Below, in pieces: positions 63,739 to 64,000 of a stretch of DNA of 64,000 nt (positions are counted from its first letter, which is position 1; every line of letters begins with the position of its first letter). Source of the stretch: Calothrix sp. NIES-4101 (GTDB taxonomy: Bacteria > Cyanobacteriota > Cyanobacteriia > Cyanobacteriales > Nostocaceae). The stretch is from assembly GCA_004296455.1 (NCBI GenBank), contig AP018280.1, forward strand, positions 2,418,001 to 2,482,000. Reading direction: 5' to 3'. The position numbers were made by a program, and so were the translations under genes. A model generated the notes under the pieces. The model was not told the DNA's origin and searched no databases. It saw only the letters and a program-made list of their open reading frames with translations.

Positions 63739-63768
63739 GAAAATGCCCACAGGCTAATAGCCTGGGGC
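63739..63768 (-). terminator. Rho-independent terminator, minus strand
   Basis: On the minus strand GCCCCAGGCT pairs with AGCCTGTGGGC across the loop ATT with one bulged base, followed by ATTTTC. It is 50 bases after the stop of the peptidoglycan-binding gene. With the flanking DNA it fills the 296-base gap 63522-63817, which also holds the promoter of the repeat protein and no gene. Confidence 0.75.
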
Positions 63769-63817
63769 TTTCTGCTTGTAGCGATTTAAAAAGTGGGATA
63801 CTTGCTTCTTTTACTAG

Positions 63818-64000
63818 TTAGCAACGTGCTTGGCACATTAAAGCATTCCAGGTATTTGGACCAACAATCCCATCACCGACAAGACCATTTGCCACTTGGA
63901 AATTTATGACTGCATTTTCGGTCATTGGGCCAAATGCACCATCAGCATTCAAAGAATATCCTAATGCTTGCAAAGTTTGCTGCACCATGTATACTTCTTG
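63818..64000 (-). CDS. Peptidoglycan-binding domain protein, 3' end only
   Basis: The minus strand is open from the window edge to a TAA at 63818-63820, giving 60 residues. They form a PG_binding_1 domain: VQQTLQALGYSLNADGAFG, PMTENAVINFQVANGL and GIVGPNTWNALM, in the usual order, ending in MCQARC. Proteins of this kind bind peptidoglycan, often beside a hydrolase domain, which would lie beyond the right edge. The reading frame is supported by the terminator downstream. Confidence 0.85.
   Translation of the reverse strand, partial: QEVYMVQQTLQALGYSLNADGAFGPMTENAVINFQVANGLVGDGIVGPNTWNALMCQARC

Overview
The window is chromosomal DNA of a filamentous, probably heterocyst-forming cyanobacterium of the Nostocales. 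This rests on the low G+C content, very frequent GCGATCGC (HIP1) octamers, heptameric TTAATGG short tandem repeats, and typically cyanobacterial genes: tocopherol-type homogentisate phytyltransferase, an Hli protein, the CRR6 NDH-1 assembly factor, and a nirA-nrtABCD-narB operon with cnaT and ntcB beside it. No rRNA, tRNA or CRISPR array was found. The species cannot be named from this sequence.

Layout. 1-14.8 kb is mostly housekeeping: the 3' end of comEC, coaE, the siroheme/tetrapyrrole pair cobA-hemD, a TPR protein, homogentisate phytyltransferase, rph, an adenylate-kinase-like gene, a BtuR-like protein that lacks its P-loop, dcd facing thyX, an Hli gene with a complete HLR1 (RpaB) site, a thioredoxin-like protein, aroA and ynfA. 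15-19 kb holds an ammonium transporter, an SGNH hydrolase and a DUF72 protein. 19.1-22.8 kb looks accessory: a 161-bp non-autonomous element with a perfect 8-bp target duplication, a ParA on the minus strand, and a divergent two-gene unit made of a PD-(D/E)XK nuclease fused to ParA plus a ParB-like protein with a Rho-N-like tail. 22.9-29.1 kb carries CRR6, a subtilisin-like protease fused to a lectin-like repeat domain, a 1.3-kb gap, a FurC/PerR-type regulator, ppa and panD.

29.1-38.8 kb is a signalling island on one strand: a metallo-beta-lactamase fold protein without its zinc ligands, a PP2C phosphatase, a kinase-FHA protein, a zinc-ribbon vWA protein, two zinc-ribbon kinases (one with TPRs), and two paralogous membrane proteins, one with an FHA domain. 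The phosphatase-kinase-vWA core resembles TerY-P triads; the rest of the arrangement I do not recognise as a described system.

38.8-53.8 kb is the nitrate assimilation region. cnaT and ntcB lie on the minus strand; nirA-nrtABCD-narB follow on the plus strand, then psiE and the nitrate-reductase-associated protein gene. Both ntcB and nirA have textbook NtcA promoters (GTAN8TAC, exactly 22 bases, TAN3T), and two LysR-type boxes that fit NtcB lie just upstream of the nirA NtcA site. The cobA-hemD products supply the route to siroheme, the NirA cofactor.

53.9-64 kb holds a DJ-1/PfpI protein, an FHA-PrsW membrane protease, a degenerate staphylococcal-nuclease-like protein, an alpha/beta hydrolase, an SGNH/MBOAT pair that probably O-acetylates an exported polysaccharide, a large protein with four tandem WWW-ending repeats, and the 3' end of a peptidoglycan-binding protein that runs off the right edge.
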